From contig NZ_JAJVCN010000002.1 of assembly GCF_021390435.2 (NCBI RefSeq), positions 2,728,001 through 2,792,000 of the forward strand: 64,000 nt of DNA, written 5' to 3'. The DNA is from Kibdelosporangium philippinense. GTDB lineage: Bacteria > Actinomycetota > Actinomycetes > Mycobacteriales > Pseudonocardiaceae. Position numbers and translations under genes: made by a program. The notes under the pieces were generated by a model that was not told the DNA's origin, ran no database searches, and saw only the letters and a program-made list of their open reading frames with translations. Below, in pieces: positions 18,023 to 26,985 of this stretch. Position 1 is the first letter of the stretch. Each line of letters begins with the position of its first letter.

Positions 18023-18492
18023 ACCTCCCGCCGCCAGGTGGCGATCGCCTGCTCGTCGCGCTCGATCGCGCGGTGGGCGGGTACTTGTGGCGAGAACCCC
18101 ATGCGGTGCAGCAGATACGACACCCCGCGCAGCGTGTAGCGGGTGTGAAACAGCCGGGCGATCAGATCGGCGACCCGAGCCAGGGTCCAGCGCTGATCCT
18201 CGCCGAACCCATGCACGGCTGGGCCTTGTTCCACAGCCTGGGCCAGCCTGTCCAGTCGTGGCTGGTCCAGCCGGCAGGACGATCCGCCCGGTCCCTTCGA
18301 CGCCAGCCCTGCCTCACCCTCGGCACGCCATCGACGCCGCCAGGTATAGACCGCGTTGGTGGATACCCGCAGTCTGCGGGCGATCTCGGCGGCCGGCACG
18401 TCCTGGGCGAACCATTGGGCCGCCTGCAACCGGACAGCTTCGCGTGTGGCCCTGCCCCGCTCGGAAAGGCCACCTCCATCCGCGTACCTCAT
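18001..18492 (-). CDS. IS630-family transposase, N-terminal frame
   Basis: 163 residues, the DNA-binding half: helix-turn-helix segments DVPAAEIARRLRVSTNAVYT and LARVADLIARLFHTRYTLRG, the joining YLLHRMGFSPQVP, ending AIERDEQAIATWRREVWP. It overlaps the catalytic frame by 22 bases. Family members of this type commonly make the full transposase by frameshifting in the overlap, so the split need not be a mutation. Confidence 0.85.
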   Translation of the reverse strand: MRYADGGGLSERGRATREAVRLQAAQWFAQDVPAAEIARRLRVSTNAVYTWRRRWRAEGEAGLASKGPGGSSCRLDQPRLDRLAQAVEQGPAVHGFGEDQRWTLARVADLIARLFHTRYTLRGVSYLLHRMGFSPQVPAHRAIERDEQAIATWRREVWPAGKR

Positions 18493-18580
18493 CCATCCCT
18501 GCGTAGATCATGAATCGATCAGGATCCGGGAGGACACGCCGCCCAAGGACAAGATCAACCCTGGCCTTTCATGATCTGTA

Positions 18581-18658
18581 GTCGTACACCTGTCCGCGCC
18601 CCTGGACGACAAGATCGACCGATCGGTAACCCGGACTGTTTGCAACGGATTCTGGTGC
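18581..18658. other. Short gap, no feature recognised
   Basis: Short sequence between the IS630 right target TA and the stop of the GNAT gene. I see no gene or convincing hairpin. Confidence 0.4.
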
Positions 18659-19360
18659 TCAGATGTGAGGAGCCTCCGGGGCGGGACAGGCGCGCACGAA
18701 CGCGGCGCCTGCTTCGGTGTACGGTTTTTCGACACTGGTGACGGGAAATCGTGACCTGGCCTCAGCGAGCAGGCGCCGTGCGATGCCGCGCCGTTGCCAC
18801 GCGGTGGCCGTCCAAATGTGGGCGACCGATTCGTAGGCGCCGTCCTTGTCGCGGTCGTGCACAACCACGAACCCGGCGACACGACCGCTGTAGAACCAGG
18901 GGCCATCCTCCCCGCCACTGGCCGACACCGGAGCCAACATCAGCAGCCAGACGCCCGACTCATCTGGCGGGTGATCCCATCCGGCGGCACGCTTGTACGC
19001 CAGGCCAGCGTTGTTCAAAGCACTATCGTGCCAAGTCCCGGTCGGACCTTCGAAGGCAGCGATGTCGAGCTGGACATCGCCGAAGTCGTACGCGTCATTG
19101 TCGAGATCGACACCTGACAGCACCAGATCCCAATCCCTGTCCCGGCGTGGCGCTCGCCACGAGATGGCTGGACCGAGCTGCGAGGCGACTACGAACTCCG
19201 CGCTGTCAACCAGCATTCGGAACTGTGACAGAACCTCGGCGACGTGGGCTTCGCCCTCGGCGGTGACAGTATGCGGGGGCACCAGGGCTTCCAGCGCTCG
19301 GTATGCGGTCCGATACGCTTCCTCGATGTCCGGTGTGTTCGGGAACGCATAGTCGGTCAT
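18659..19360 (-). CDS. GNAT-family N-acetyltransferase
   Basis: 233 residues. The C-terminal ~90 residues carry a GNAT core: GRVAGFVVVHDRDKDGAY (beta strands), SVAHIWTATAWQRRGIARRL containing the acetyl-CoA pyrophosphate-binding Q-R-R-G-I-A loop, and LLAEARSRFPVTSVEKPYTEAG. The N-terminal ~110 residues are not recognised. Its ATG overlaps the stop of a small frameshifted gene by one base (TGATG), so they formed an operon. Substrate unknown. One of the few genes here that is not obviously mobile. Confidence 0.7.
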   Translation of the reverse strand: MTDYAFPNTPDIEEAYRTAYRALEALVPPHTVTAEGEAHVAEVLSQFRMLVDSAEFVVASQLGPAISWRAPRRDRDWDLVLSGVDLDNDAYDFGDVQLDIAAFEGPTGTWHDSALNNAGLAYKRAAGWDHPPDESGVWLLMLAPVSASGGEDGPWFYSGRVAGFVVVHDRDKDGAYESVAHIWTATAWQRRGIARRLLAEARSRFPVTSVEKPYTEAGAAFVRACPAPEAPHI

Positions 19361-19613
19361 CAGGCGCTCTCATTCGTGTCGAGGTTACGGGCGATGGCAG
19401 CGATAACGAGCCAGCCGAGTGAGATGTCAAACCCATGCCCCGACAGGTAATGCGTGAAGTCTCGATCGCCGTGTAGGCGACGAGGATGTAGTTGGGGGAT
19501 GGGTAAGCATCTGCATGAAGCCGGTCGTGGCTTCCGAGAGGGCGCATCCCACTGTCCAGCGATTCGGGAGGCCTCTTGCGTGCGAAGAGTTTGAACAGGC
19601 CCAACGCGGACAT
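19360..19613 (-). pseudogene. Small unknown gene with internal frameshift, upstream of the GNAT gene
   Basis: One frame from ATG 19613 reads ALGLFKLFARKRPPESLDSG, ..., SPNYILVAYTAIE. A second frame continues FTHYLSGHGFDISLGWLV then IAAIARNLDTNESA and stops overlapping the GNAT start. Both halves look like real coding sequence and join at about 19465-19470, indicating a one- or two-base indel. Family not recognised. Confidence 0.45.
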
Positions 19614-19740
19614 CGCGGGCTTGGCACGCCTGTGGCCGATCGACCGCGTACACCGAACTGTGGAACCGAATCACCGCGAAGCACACGATGTGACGATCAT
19701 GTCCTGAACGTTTCTATCAAGCCGGGACAACAGGATCACC

Positions 19741-19937
19741 GTGCCACAGGCGGCATCGGCGTCTGCCATTGAGTATTTGCAGGCCGCCGAGGCGAACATT
19801 GCCAGTTCGCAGTATTGGTACCAGCAAACGCAAGCCCAACTTGACGCCGCCCGCCGGGACAAGCCGTTGCTCAAGAGGGTCTTCGGGGTAGCCACGCCAG
19901 CTGAGAGTGGAGTGTTCCCGTTTTTATGGATACGGGT
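19741..19937 (+). pseudogene. 5' fragment of an unknown gene, cut by IS3
   Basis: Starts GTG at 19741 after AGGATC. About 55 convincing residues follow (AIEYLQAAEANIASSQYWYQ, then TQAQLDAARRDKPLLKRVFG) that look helical and amphipathic. The frame then runs into the right end of the IS3 copy and stops. Divergently oriented from the GNAT operon. Function unknown. Confidence 0.45.
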
Positions 19938-20822
19938 TTAGGCCGCGATCTGACTGATTTCTCTGTATCCTAGCTCGTATTCTCGGGGTGTCAAGTATTC
20001 GAGTGTGGAGTGGCGTCGTTGTGTGTTTTAGTAGGTTTCGATCCAGTCGAATGTTTCCTTGGTGAGATGTTTGACGGTCGGCCAGGGCCGGGTGTGGACG
20101 AGTTCTTTCTTGTAGGTCGCGAAGAAGGATTCCGAGACCGCGTTGTCAAAACAGATCCCGGTGCGGCCGAGTGACCGGCGAATTCCATTTTTCGCGCAGT
20201 ATTCGGCGAAGATGGTCGAGGTGTATTGGCTGCCGCGGTCGCTGTGGAAGATCACGCCCGCGGGCGGTTCGCGGCGGGCCAGGGCCATGTCGAGGGCGGC
20301 GGTGACCAGCTCGGTGCGCATGTGCTCGGCGATGGCCCAGCCGACCACGGCGCGGGAGTGCAGATCGATCACCGTGGCCACATATGCCCAGCCGTCCCAG
20401 GTCTTGACGTAGGTGATGTCGCCGCACCAGCGCTGGTTGGGCGCCTCGGCGGTGAAATCGCGGCCGATCAAATCCAGCGCCGGCACCGGCGCGTCCCCGA
20501 CGATGGTGGTGCGTTTCCACGGCTTGGGGTGGCGTCCTTGCAGGCCCGCGGCCTTCATCAGCCGCCAGACCCGCTTCGGGGAGACGCGGTGCCCGAGCGT
20601 GATCAGCTCGGCGTGTACACGCCGCACGCCGGGGTTGCCGCGCAGCCGTTCGTACACCTGCGTGATGATCGCGGTCAGGCCGTGGTCGGCCCGTTCGCGC
20701 TGGCTGGGGGCGCGGTCGCGCCAGGCGTAGTAGCCCGAGCGGGACACGCCTAGCTCGCGGCACATGAACTCGATCGGGAAGTCACCGGATTCTGCCCAGT
20801 CCGCGATCGCAGCGAATTTCAC
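19938..20822 (-). pseudogene. IS3-family transposase OrfB with premature stop
   Basis: Reads leftwards from a GTG at 20822: KFAAIADWAESGDFPIEFMC, then helix-turn-helix and DDE core (QRWCGDITYVKTWDGWAYVA; VIFHSDRGSQYTST; NAVSESFFATYKKELVHTRP). A TAA at 20028-20030 interrupts WIETY; the frame then continues to the normal end (RRHSTLEYLTPREYELGYRE) and a TAA at 19938. The corresponding orfA is absent: upstream lies group II intron sequence. Confidence 0.85.
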
Positions 20823-20844
20823 TGCTTGTCTTTCGCGAACCAGT

Positions 20845-20919
20845 CGGGTGGCCCGAGGGATTCTCGCCCTCAGGCTCCCGCAGATCCGTGCATGACAATC
20901 TCTCGTCACACGGCTCTTA
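20845..20919 (-). ncRNA. Group II intron domains V and VI
   Basis: On the minus strand, GAGCCGTGTGACGAGAGATT and the following TGTCATGCACGGATCTG form the conserved domain V hairpin (GAGCCGU...ACGGUUC type). A bulged domain VI-like stem (GGGAGCCTGAGGGCGAGAAT then CCCTCGGGCC) and the intron 3' end (CACCCGAC) follow. The exon resumes inside IS3 just upstream of orfB. Confidence 0.75.
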
Positions 20920-21600
20920 CCATCCAGTCGACGGAGAATATATGTCACGCGTCCAACGCCAATGAACGAACAGGCCGGGTGCGCGACGAACGACGTCCGC
21001 CCACCATGCCTGGGCGCGTTTGGATGCGCGCAGCCGTTTGTATTTCTTGCGGGCCCATCGCAGCAGGTAGGAATTAATGCGCCGCAGGAGGACGAACATC
21101 TCGGATCGATAGAAATGACCCCAATAGTTCATCCAACCTCGCACGATCGGGTTGATCGTTTCCGCGAGGTCGGCCAGAGTGTCATTGGTGCGGCCGTGAA
21201 GCCGCCAACGGCGGACTTCCCGCCCCTTGTCGGTCAGCTTGGCCCGGCTCATCGCGGGCAGGAACGAGGTAAAGCTTCGGCCCTGCCTGTCTCGCGCTTG
21301 CCGAGGCCCGAACGTGTACCCCAGGAACGTGAACGAGATGTTCGGATGATCACCGCGCCGGTTGCTGTCCCTGCAGTACACGATCTTGGTTTTGTCCGGG
21401 TGTAACCTCACCCCGACTTGTTCCATACGCCGACCGATCGCAGCCCGCAGCATGTACGCCTGGCGTTCAGATCCACAGTGCACTACCGCGTCATCCACGT
21501 ATCGCTCGAACGTGACGCCCGGAAACTCCCGGGCCATCCACGCATCGAACGCGTAGTGGAGGAACAGATTTGCCAGGACTGGCGAGACCGCGGAGCCTTA
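20917..21600 (-). pseudogene. Group II intron reverse transcriptase/maturase, 5'-truncated
   Basis: Visible part runs from the RT motif SAVSPVLANLFLHYAFDAWM through the active-site box YVDD (FERYVDDAVVHCGSE), RLHPDKTKIVYC, FTFLGYTF, then the maturase/thumb region (INPIVRGWMNYWGHFYRSEM) to the stop at 20917. All RT domains N-terminal of box 4 are missing: the sequence breaks at 21600-21601, where the recombinase element begins. Cannot splice or mobilise by itself. Confidence 0.85.
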
Positions 21601-21709
21601 TGAACAGCGCTGGGTTATGCGCAGTGTCGGTCGGTATGGCCTGGTGACAGCGATTTCGGGGGTCGAGCACTGCGCATAACGCGCGGATCCTCTGATCAGG
21701 AGGTCCGGC
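21601..21709. other. Probable left end region of a tyrosine-recombinase element
   Basis: Non-coding, ending in a strong ribosome site (AGGAGG at 21699-21704). TTATGCGCAGTG at 21614-21625 is matched by an inverted CACTGCGCATAA at 21668-21679, a 12-base arm with a 42-base spacer. This may be a recombinase binding or attachment site. Confidence 0.5.
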
Positions 21710-22975
21710 ATGGTGCCGGGCCGGCACGATCGGAGGTCGGTTGTCATGGCGAGGTTGTCTGCGTTGGTGTCGGGCCTGGAAGCGGAGTTACAGCGTCTGG
21801 GCTACAAGGAATCGACGCTGGTCTGGTACCGGGGGTGCTGGCGGCGGATGCAAAAGTACTTCGCTGCAAGGGGTGTCGAGGAGTTTTCCTTGGATGCGGC
21901 GATGGCGTGGGTCGACGACGCGTGCGGGTTCTTCGGCAAGGAGCGCGCCGGAACCCTGAAGCAGACCGATGTGTATCTGTTCAGGGTCGCTGCGATGCTG
22001 GACGATTACGCGGTCCACGGGGCTGTGCTGCGCCGCTACAGCCGCTCGGTGAGCAAGCTGGACGAGGCTGGCGTCGAGACGGTGGCCCGGTTCCAGGAAC
22101 AGCTGCGCTCGGCTGGGCGGTCGGTGTCGACGGTGCGGACCTATGGGACGCTGGCCGGGGAGTTCGTCGCGTTCACCGGCACCCGTGGAGGGTTGGGCTG
22201 CTGCGACGCCGCGATGATCGGGGCATTCGTTGCCACGCTGACCGGCTACCAGTTCAAGACCGTTGAGCAGAAACTCTGTGCGGTGCGGTCGTTCCTGCGG
22301 TTCGCCTCCGCCGCTGGCTTGGTCGACGAGGCGTGCCTGGAGGCGGTGCCAGCGGCACGCTCGTCCCGGCAAGCCAGGATTCCGTCGGTGTGGGGTCCAG
22401 GCGAGGTGGCCAGGATCGTGGAAGCGATCGACCGGGACAACCCTTGCGGGAAACGCGATTACGCGATCATCCTGCTGATCACCAGGCTCGGGCTGCGCGG
22501 CGTGGACATCAAACGGCTGGAGTTCGCCGACTTCGACTGGCCGGGCAACCGCCTATTCGTGACGCAGGCCAAGACCGGTAACCGAGTGCAGCTACCGCTG
22601 CTGAAAGATGTCGGCTGGGCAGTGATCGATTACATCCGCCACGGCCGGCCCGACTGCGAGCACCCGCAGGTGTTCGTGCGACATATGGCCCCGATCGGCC
22701 CGTTCTCCGATCAGGACCATCTGCATCAGATTCTGGTCAAACATGCTCGGGCAGCGCATGTTCCGGTGAGTGAGAAACGCCGACACGGCATGCACTCCTT
22801 GCGGCATTCGCTGGCAACCCGGCTGATGGAAAGCGGCACACCGGTCGAGCAGATCGCCGACATCCTCGGTCACCAGGACGTCCGGTCGACCGGTGTCTAT
22901 CTGAAATCCTCCCTGGTCCTTTTGGCCAAGTGCGCGCTGGACCCGGACGCGCCCACGCAGGGGGTGCCGCGATGA
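21710..22975 (+). CDS. Tyrosine recombinase (phage-integrase family), first of a multi-recombinase set
   Basis: 421-residue site-specific recombinase. The N-terminal SAM-like DNA-binding part is residues ~15-200. The catalytic part shows RLGLRGVDIKRLEF (first Arg), the beta-hairpin Lys region VTQAKTGNRVQLPL, HSLRHSLATRLMESG (His-x-x-Arg), LGHQDVRSTGVYLK (His/Trp position and nucleophilic Tyr). The ATG is preceded by AGGAGG at 5-base spacing. Its stop overlaps the start of a second recombinase gene (ATGA at 22972), an arrangement seen in elements that use two or three tyrosine recombinases. Confidence 0.88.
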   Translation: MVPGRHDRRSVVMARLSALVSGLEAELQRLGYKESTLVWYRGCWRRMQKYFAARGVEEFSLDAAMAWVDDACGFFGKERAGTLKQTDVYLFRVAAMLDDYAVHGAVLRRYSRSVSKLDEAGVETVARFQEQLRSAGRSVSTVRTYGTLAGEFVAFTGTRGGLGCCDAAMIGAFVATLTGYQFKTVEQKLCAVRSFLRFASAAGLVDEACLEAVPAARSSRQARIPSVWGPGEVARIVEAIDRDNPCGKRDYAIILLITRLGLRGVDIKRLEFADFDWPGNRLFVTQAKTGNRVQLPLLKDVGWAVIDYIRHGRPDCEHPQVFVRHMAPIGPFSDQDHLHQILVKHARAAHVPVSEKRRHGMHSLRHSLATRLMESGTPVEQIADILGHQDVRSTGVYLKSSLVLLAKCALDPDAPTQGVPR

Positions 22976-23055
22976 ACGTCAGCATCACGATGACCGAGGC
23001 GATTGGTGCCCTGGTCACCGAAAAACACGCCACCGGTTACAAATACGGCGCCGAG
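22972..23055 (+). pseudogene. Second tyrosine recombinase, N-terminal stub
   Basis: Only about 28 residues (NVSITMTEAIGALVTEKHAT, ...) remain before the left terminus of IS21. The start overlaps the upstream recombinase stop. The rest of the gene is not found at the other end of IS21, so material was lost. Confidence 0.65.
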
Positions 23056-23190
23056 TGTCGGCGTACGGACTCATGTGACCAGCCACGTACGGGTTAATGT
23101 GTCCACTTTGTAGCGTGTCGGGGTGTCGGTACGCGCTGGTGATCGTCAAGCTGTCGTGCGACCTGGCGGGTGTGTATAGGGACGGCACTG

Positions 23191-23964
23191 GTGATCTTGG
23201 ACGAGGAGCGGTGGGCGGAGCTGCGTCGCTTCCGTGGCTTGTATGAGTCCGGCGCGATGAGCATCTCTGCGATCGCGCGGGAGACCGGGCTGCACCGGCA
23301 GACTGTCCGCAAATACCTGGCCAGCGACGCGCGGCCAGGACCGCCGCGAGGCAGCAGCCGCAAGGGGACCCGCACGCCGGTGATCGCCGCGATGGCGCCG
23401 GTGATCGCCGCGATGGCGCCGGTGATCGATGCGTGGCTGCGCTCAGAGCTGCTGCTGAAAGGCACGGTTATTCACGAGCGGCTGGTCGAGCAGTACGGGT
23501 TCACCGGCAACTATCAGCGCGTCAAGCTGTATTTGCAGGAGGCCCGTCCCAGGATCGCGGCCGAGCTGGGTATCGCCCCGGACGAGCTGGGGCTCCTGCA
23601 CCGCCGGTTCGAGGTGATCCCAGGCGCGCAGGCCCAAGTGGACTGGGGGGACGAGGGTCAGATCCTCGCGCATGTCGGCATTCCGAAGGTCTACTCGTTC
23701 CACATGACCTTGTCCTATTCACGCGACCCGTTCTGCTGCTTTACCACCAGTCAGGACCTGGAGACCTTCTTCGCCTGCCATCGCCGGGCGTTCGAGCACT
23801 TCGGCGGGGTGCCTCGGGCGATCGTCTACGACCGCACCAAGACCGTGGTGCGTCGGCATGTCGCCCCAGGCAAGGCCGTTCCGTTGCATCCGGAAGCCGT
23901 GGCGTTCGCCGGGCACTACGACTTCGACATCGACGTGCTGGCCGCATACCGCCCGACCGGCAAA
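23191..23964 (+). pseudogene. istA: IS21 transposase IstA, N-terminal part
   Basis: Helix-turn-helix (SISAIARETGLHRQTVRKYL) followed by the first half of the DDE integrase core: EVIPGAQAQVDWGDEG (first Asp), YSFHMTLSYSRDPFCCF, FGGVPRAIVYDRTKT (second Asp). It stops being IstA after AAYRPTGK at 23964; the matching continuation GRVERQV is found at 30767. An inexact tandem VIAAMAP repeat sits at residues ~70-82. Broken by the serine-recombinase element. Confidence 0.88.
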
Positions 23965-23973
23965 CAGTTGGCA

Positions 23974-25627
23974 TCAGACTGCGCTCCTTGTGGTTGATGT
24001 GGTGGTTGTTTCGGTGGGTGGGGCTGGTTTGCGGGGTGGTCGTCCGCGTCGTGGGCGGGCGATGTCGGGGCTGGGGAGTTGGTAGAGGTATTCGTTCTTG
24101 TCGTTGGCTCGGCGGCCGGTGAGCAGCCCTTGGTTGCGCCAGGTTTTGACGGTGCTGGTGCCGACTCCGAGGTGGCGTGCGATGTCGTTGAGGGTGAGCA
24201 GTCCTTCGTCGCGCAGGCGCTGGGTGTGGCTGCGTAGGTGGTAGGCCTTGCCGATCTGGCGGATGAGTCGGGCGTGCAGGGGCTGGCCGGTGCCGCTGAC
24301 CATGCCCTTGCTGGTGAGGATGGCGGCGATCTCGGAGTCGGTGTGTTCCTCCAGCAGGGTGTCGATCGCTGATACGACCTCGGCCGGTGTCTGACGGATT
24401 TGCCATGCTGCCAACGGGATCGGTAGTGACAAGGTGCGATCCTGTCCTCCTTTGAGTCTGATATGGACAGTGATGGTGCTGTCGGTCCTGGCCAGGGTGG
24501 CGTCGGTAAGCAGCAGGCGGATGACGCGTTTACGTTCCCGCATCGGGGTGGCTGGATTCGCCCAGAGTGCGGGGAAGTCGGCGGCCAGCGCGGTGACGGC
24601 GTCGCGTTGTGTTTGGCTCAGTGGTCCGGTGTGCTGTTCGCGGGCGCGTTCGTAGGTGTCGGTGGCCTCGCCGAGCTCGCGCAGGGTGGCGTTCCAGGCG
24701 GCTTCGAGTTGGTCGGCGACCAGCCGGTTGGCGGGATCGACCGCGAGGTAGCGGCGGCGGGCCAGGTCGGCGTGGTATTGGGCGCGTTTCACGGCGGCGG
24801 CGCGGATGCGGTCGGCCTCGTCGGCGCGGGCGGTGAGCTCGTCGGCGACGGCCAGAGCGGTCTCCAAGGCCAGCGGGGTGACCGTGTCCAGGAGCAATCG
24901 GCTGACGGCGGTGTCGATCCCGGCGCCGGGGATGCGTTGGCAGATCGTTTTCCCGTGCTGGATGCCCTCGGATTGGCAGACGTATTCGGGGACGTGGTTG
25001 CCTTTGCGGGTGTGGTAGCGCACGGTCATCCGGCCGCCGCACTTGCCGCAGACGACCAGCCCTTGCAGCAGGGCGGGGCCTTCGCGGGGTGGGCTGGCGC
25101 GGCGGTCGTTGCCGTGGGCGGTGGCGTTGGCGGCCAGACGGGTCTGGTTGACCTCGAACTGTTCCCAGCTGATGTAGCCGGGATGGGAGTCGGTGATCAG
25201 CACCGTCCATTCCTCGCGCGGCAGGACGCGGGTGGTCATGGTGCCGTCGGCGCGGCGGTGATCGGTGCGCCGACCGTAGAAGAACGCACCGGCGTAGCGG
25301 GGGTTGTGCAGCACCTGCAGTACCCGGGAGTGTTGCAGCTGGCCCCAGACCAGCTCGCCCTTGCGCGGGCCTGTTTTCAGCCTGCGCGGGAACAGCAGCC
25401 CGTCAGCGGCGAACGCCTTGACCACGGCCAGCGCTGAACCGGTGGTGGTGAACGTGCTGAACACGCGCGCCACTGAGCCTTGGACGCTGGTGTCGGGATC
25501 GAGCACGACGTTGCCGACGGGGTCATAGACCAGGCCGACCGGCAGGGCCTGGACCAGCTCGCCGCGTCGGGCCTTGGACAACACCCCGCCCCGCAACCGC
25601 GCTTTCAGGAAATGCAGTTCGGCCTCC
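23974..25627 (-). pseudogene. Large serine recombinase, C-terminal two thirds
   Basis: Begins at EAELHFLKARLRGGVLSKAR (end of the catalytic domain). The recombinase domain follows (VYDPVGNVVLDPD, QLQHSRVLQVLHNPRYAGAF), then a zinc-ribbon (VCGKCGGRMTVRYHT...YVCQ with further Cys at TICQ), a coiled region (~TARADEADRIRAAAVKRAQY) and a C-terminal helix-turn-helix (LTLNDIARHLGVGTSTVKTW). The N-terminal catalytic part is at 29021-29473, separated by the RIT element; both sides carry the duplicated GGCCTCC. Confidence 0.9.
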
Positions 25628-25702
25628 TATGCGAACCCGTCCGTTATGCCGACCTGGCGGGGGAAGTTGTTTGCTCCCAGCAAAATCTGGCTACCAAGTT
25701 CG
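25628..25702 (+). repeat. RIT left terminal inverted repeat (75 bp)
   Basis: Begins TATGCGAACCCGTCC and ends CTACCAAGTTCG. It is the exact reverse complement of 28919-28993 over 75 bases; beyond that the arms diverge (GCGTAATC against TTATAGTC). Confidence 0.95.
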
Positions 25703-25767
25703 GCGTAATCAGCGTCCTTGATCAGCGTCTCCTTTTCGCTCAACACCTTGATGGAGAGGAGAAGGTC

Positions 25768-26985
25768 ATGACGACAGTTCCGTGTTGGGCTCGGGTGTGC
25801 CTACCGTTAGCTCCTTATGCTGATGGTTACCGGGCTGAGCTGGAGCGATTGGGTTACACGCCGCTGACCGCGGCGGCGCATGTGCGGTTGATGGCGCACC
25901 TGAGCCGATGGCTGGCTCGGGAGGGTCTGGAGACGTCGGAGTTGACCCCCGCGACGGTGGATACCTACTTCGTTTACCGCCGCGCGGCCGGCTACGTCAA
26001 CGAGCGCACCGCACGAGCGCTGCGGCCGCTGGTGGGCTACCTGCAGCATCTGGGGGTGGTTTCAGCGTGGGTCCCTGCGGCCGCGACAACCCCGGTGGAG
26101 CAGTTACTGGTCCGCTATCGCGACTACCTCACCACTGAGCGAGGACTGGCCCAAACGACGGTCGCGCTGAATGTGCGCCTGGTACAACCGTTCCTGCTAG
26201 AGAGGGCGAACAAGACCGAAGATGACGTTGATCTGGAGCGCTTGACCGCGGGTGAGGTGGCCGCGTTCGTGGTGGTGCAGTGTCGGAAGCGGCCTCGGTC
26301 TGCTCAGCGGATCGTGACGGCTCTCCGGTCCCTGCTTACGTTTCTGTATCTGGAAGGTGTCATCGACCAGCCGCTGGCCACAGCCGTGCCTTCGGTAGCG
26401 GGCTGGACGCTGAGAGGTCTGCCTCAAGCGCTGGAAGCCGACCAGGTGGTCGCGTTGCTGGCCTCGTGTGATCAGCAGACCTCGACAGGGCGGCGGGATC
26501 TGGCGATCCTCACGTTGCTGTTTCGGCTCGGGCTGCGCGCTGGTGAAGTCGCCGCGTTGGGATTAGACGACATCGACTGGCGACTCGGTGAGATCACGGT
26601 GTGGGGCAAGGGTAATCGGCGTGATCGGATGCCGCTGCCGGCTGATGTCGGGGAGAAGATCGTCGCCTATCTGCGCAACGGACGCCCTGCCGCTGCCCAG
26701 GGCCGGACGGTGTTCGTTCGTGCGCAGGCTCCGTATCGGGCGTTGAGCACCGGCGCTGTCACGACTGCGGTGGCCTCCGCGGGCCGACGGGCTGGTATTG
26801 GCGTGGTGCACGCTCATCGGCTGCGGCACTCGGCGGCCACCGCCATGCTGCGTGGAGGTGGCTCGCTGAGCGACATCGGCCAAGCTCTACGACATGTTCG
26901 CCCGCTGACCACCGCGATTTACGCGAAGGTTGATACCGAGGCGCTACGGGCACTGGCCCGGCCTTGGCCAGGTGAGGCGGCATGA
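25768..26985 (+). CDS. RIT tyrosine recombinase A
   Basis: 405 residues. N-terminal core-binding domains ~1-215; catalytic domain with FRLGLRAGEVAALGLDDIDW (first Arg), the GKGNRRDRMPLP hairpin, VVHAHRLRHSAATAMLRGGG (His-x-x-Arg), then LRHVRPLTTAIYAKVD (His-to-Arg-type motif and Tyr nucleophile). The ATG at 25768 follows GGAGAGGAGAAGG. Stop overlaps the next start (ATGA), so the trio is one coupled operon. Upstream in-frame codons run through the left repeat and are not likely to be translated. Confidence 0.88.
   Translation: MTTVPCWARVCLPLAPYADGYRAELERLGYTPLTAAAHVRLMAHLSRWLAREGLETSELTPATVDTYFVYRRAAGYVNERTARALRPLVGYLQHLGVVSAWVPAAATTPVEQLLVRYRDYLTTERGLAQTTVALNVRLVQPFLLERANKTEDDVDLERLTAGEVAAFVVVQCRKRPRSAQRIVTALRSLLTFLYLEGVIDQPLATAVPSVAGWTLRGLPQALEADQVVALLASCDQQTSTGRRDLAILTLLFRLGLRAGEVAALGLDDIDWRLGEITVWGKGNRRDRMPLPADVGEKIVAYLRNGRPAAAQGRTVFVRAQAPYRALSTGAVTTAVASAGRRAGIGVVHAHRLRHSAATAMLRGGGSLSDIGQALRHVRPLTTAIYAKVDTEALRALARPWPGEAA

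Larger units (their letters stand above)
17397..18578 (-). mobile_element. IS630-family insertion sequence
   Basis: About 1.18 kb with near-perfect terminal repeats (CAGATCTTGAAAGGCCAGG left, CAGATCATGAAAGGCCAGG on the minus strand at the right). It is flanked on both sides by the TA dinucleotide (17395-17396 and 18579-18580) expected for this family. Two overlapping transposase frames. Confidence 0.9.
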
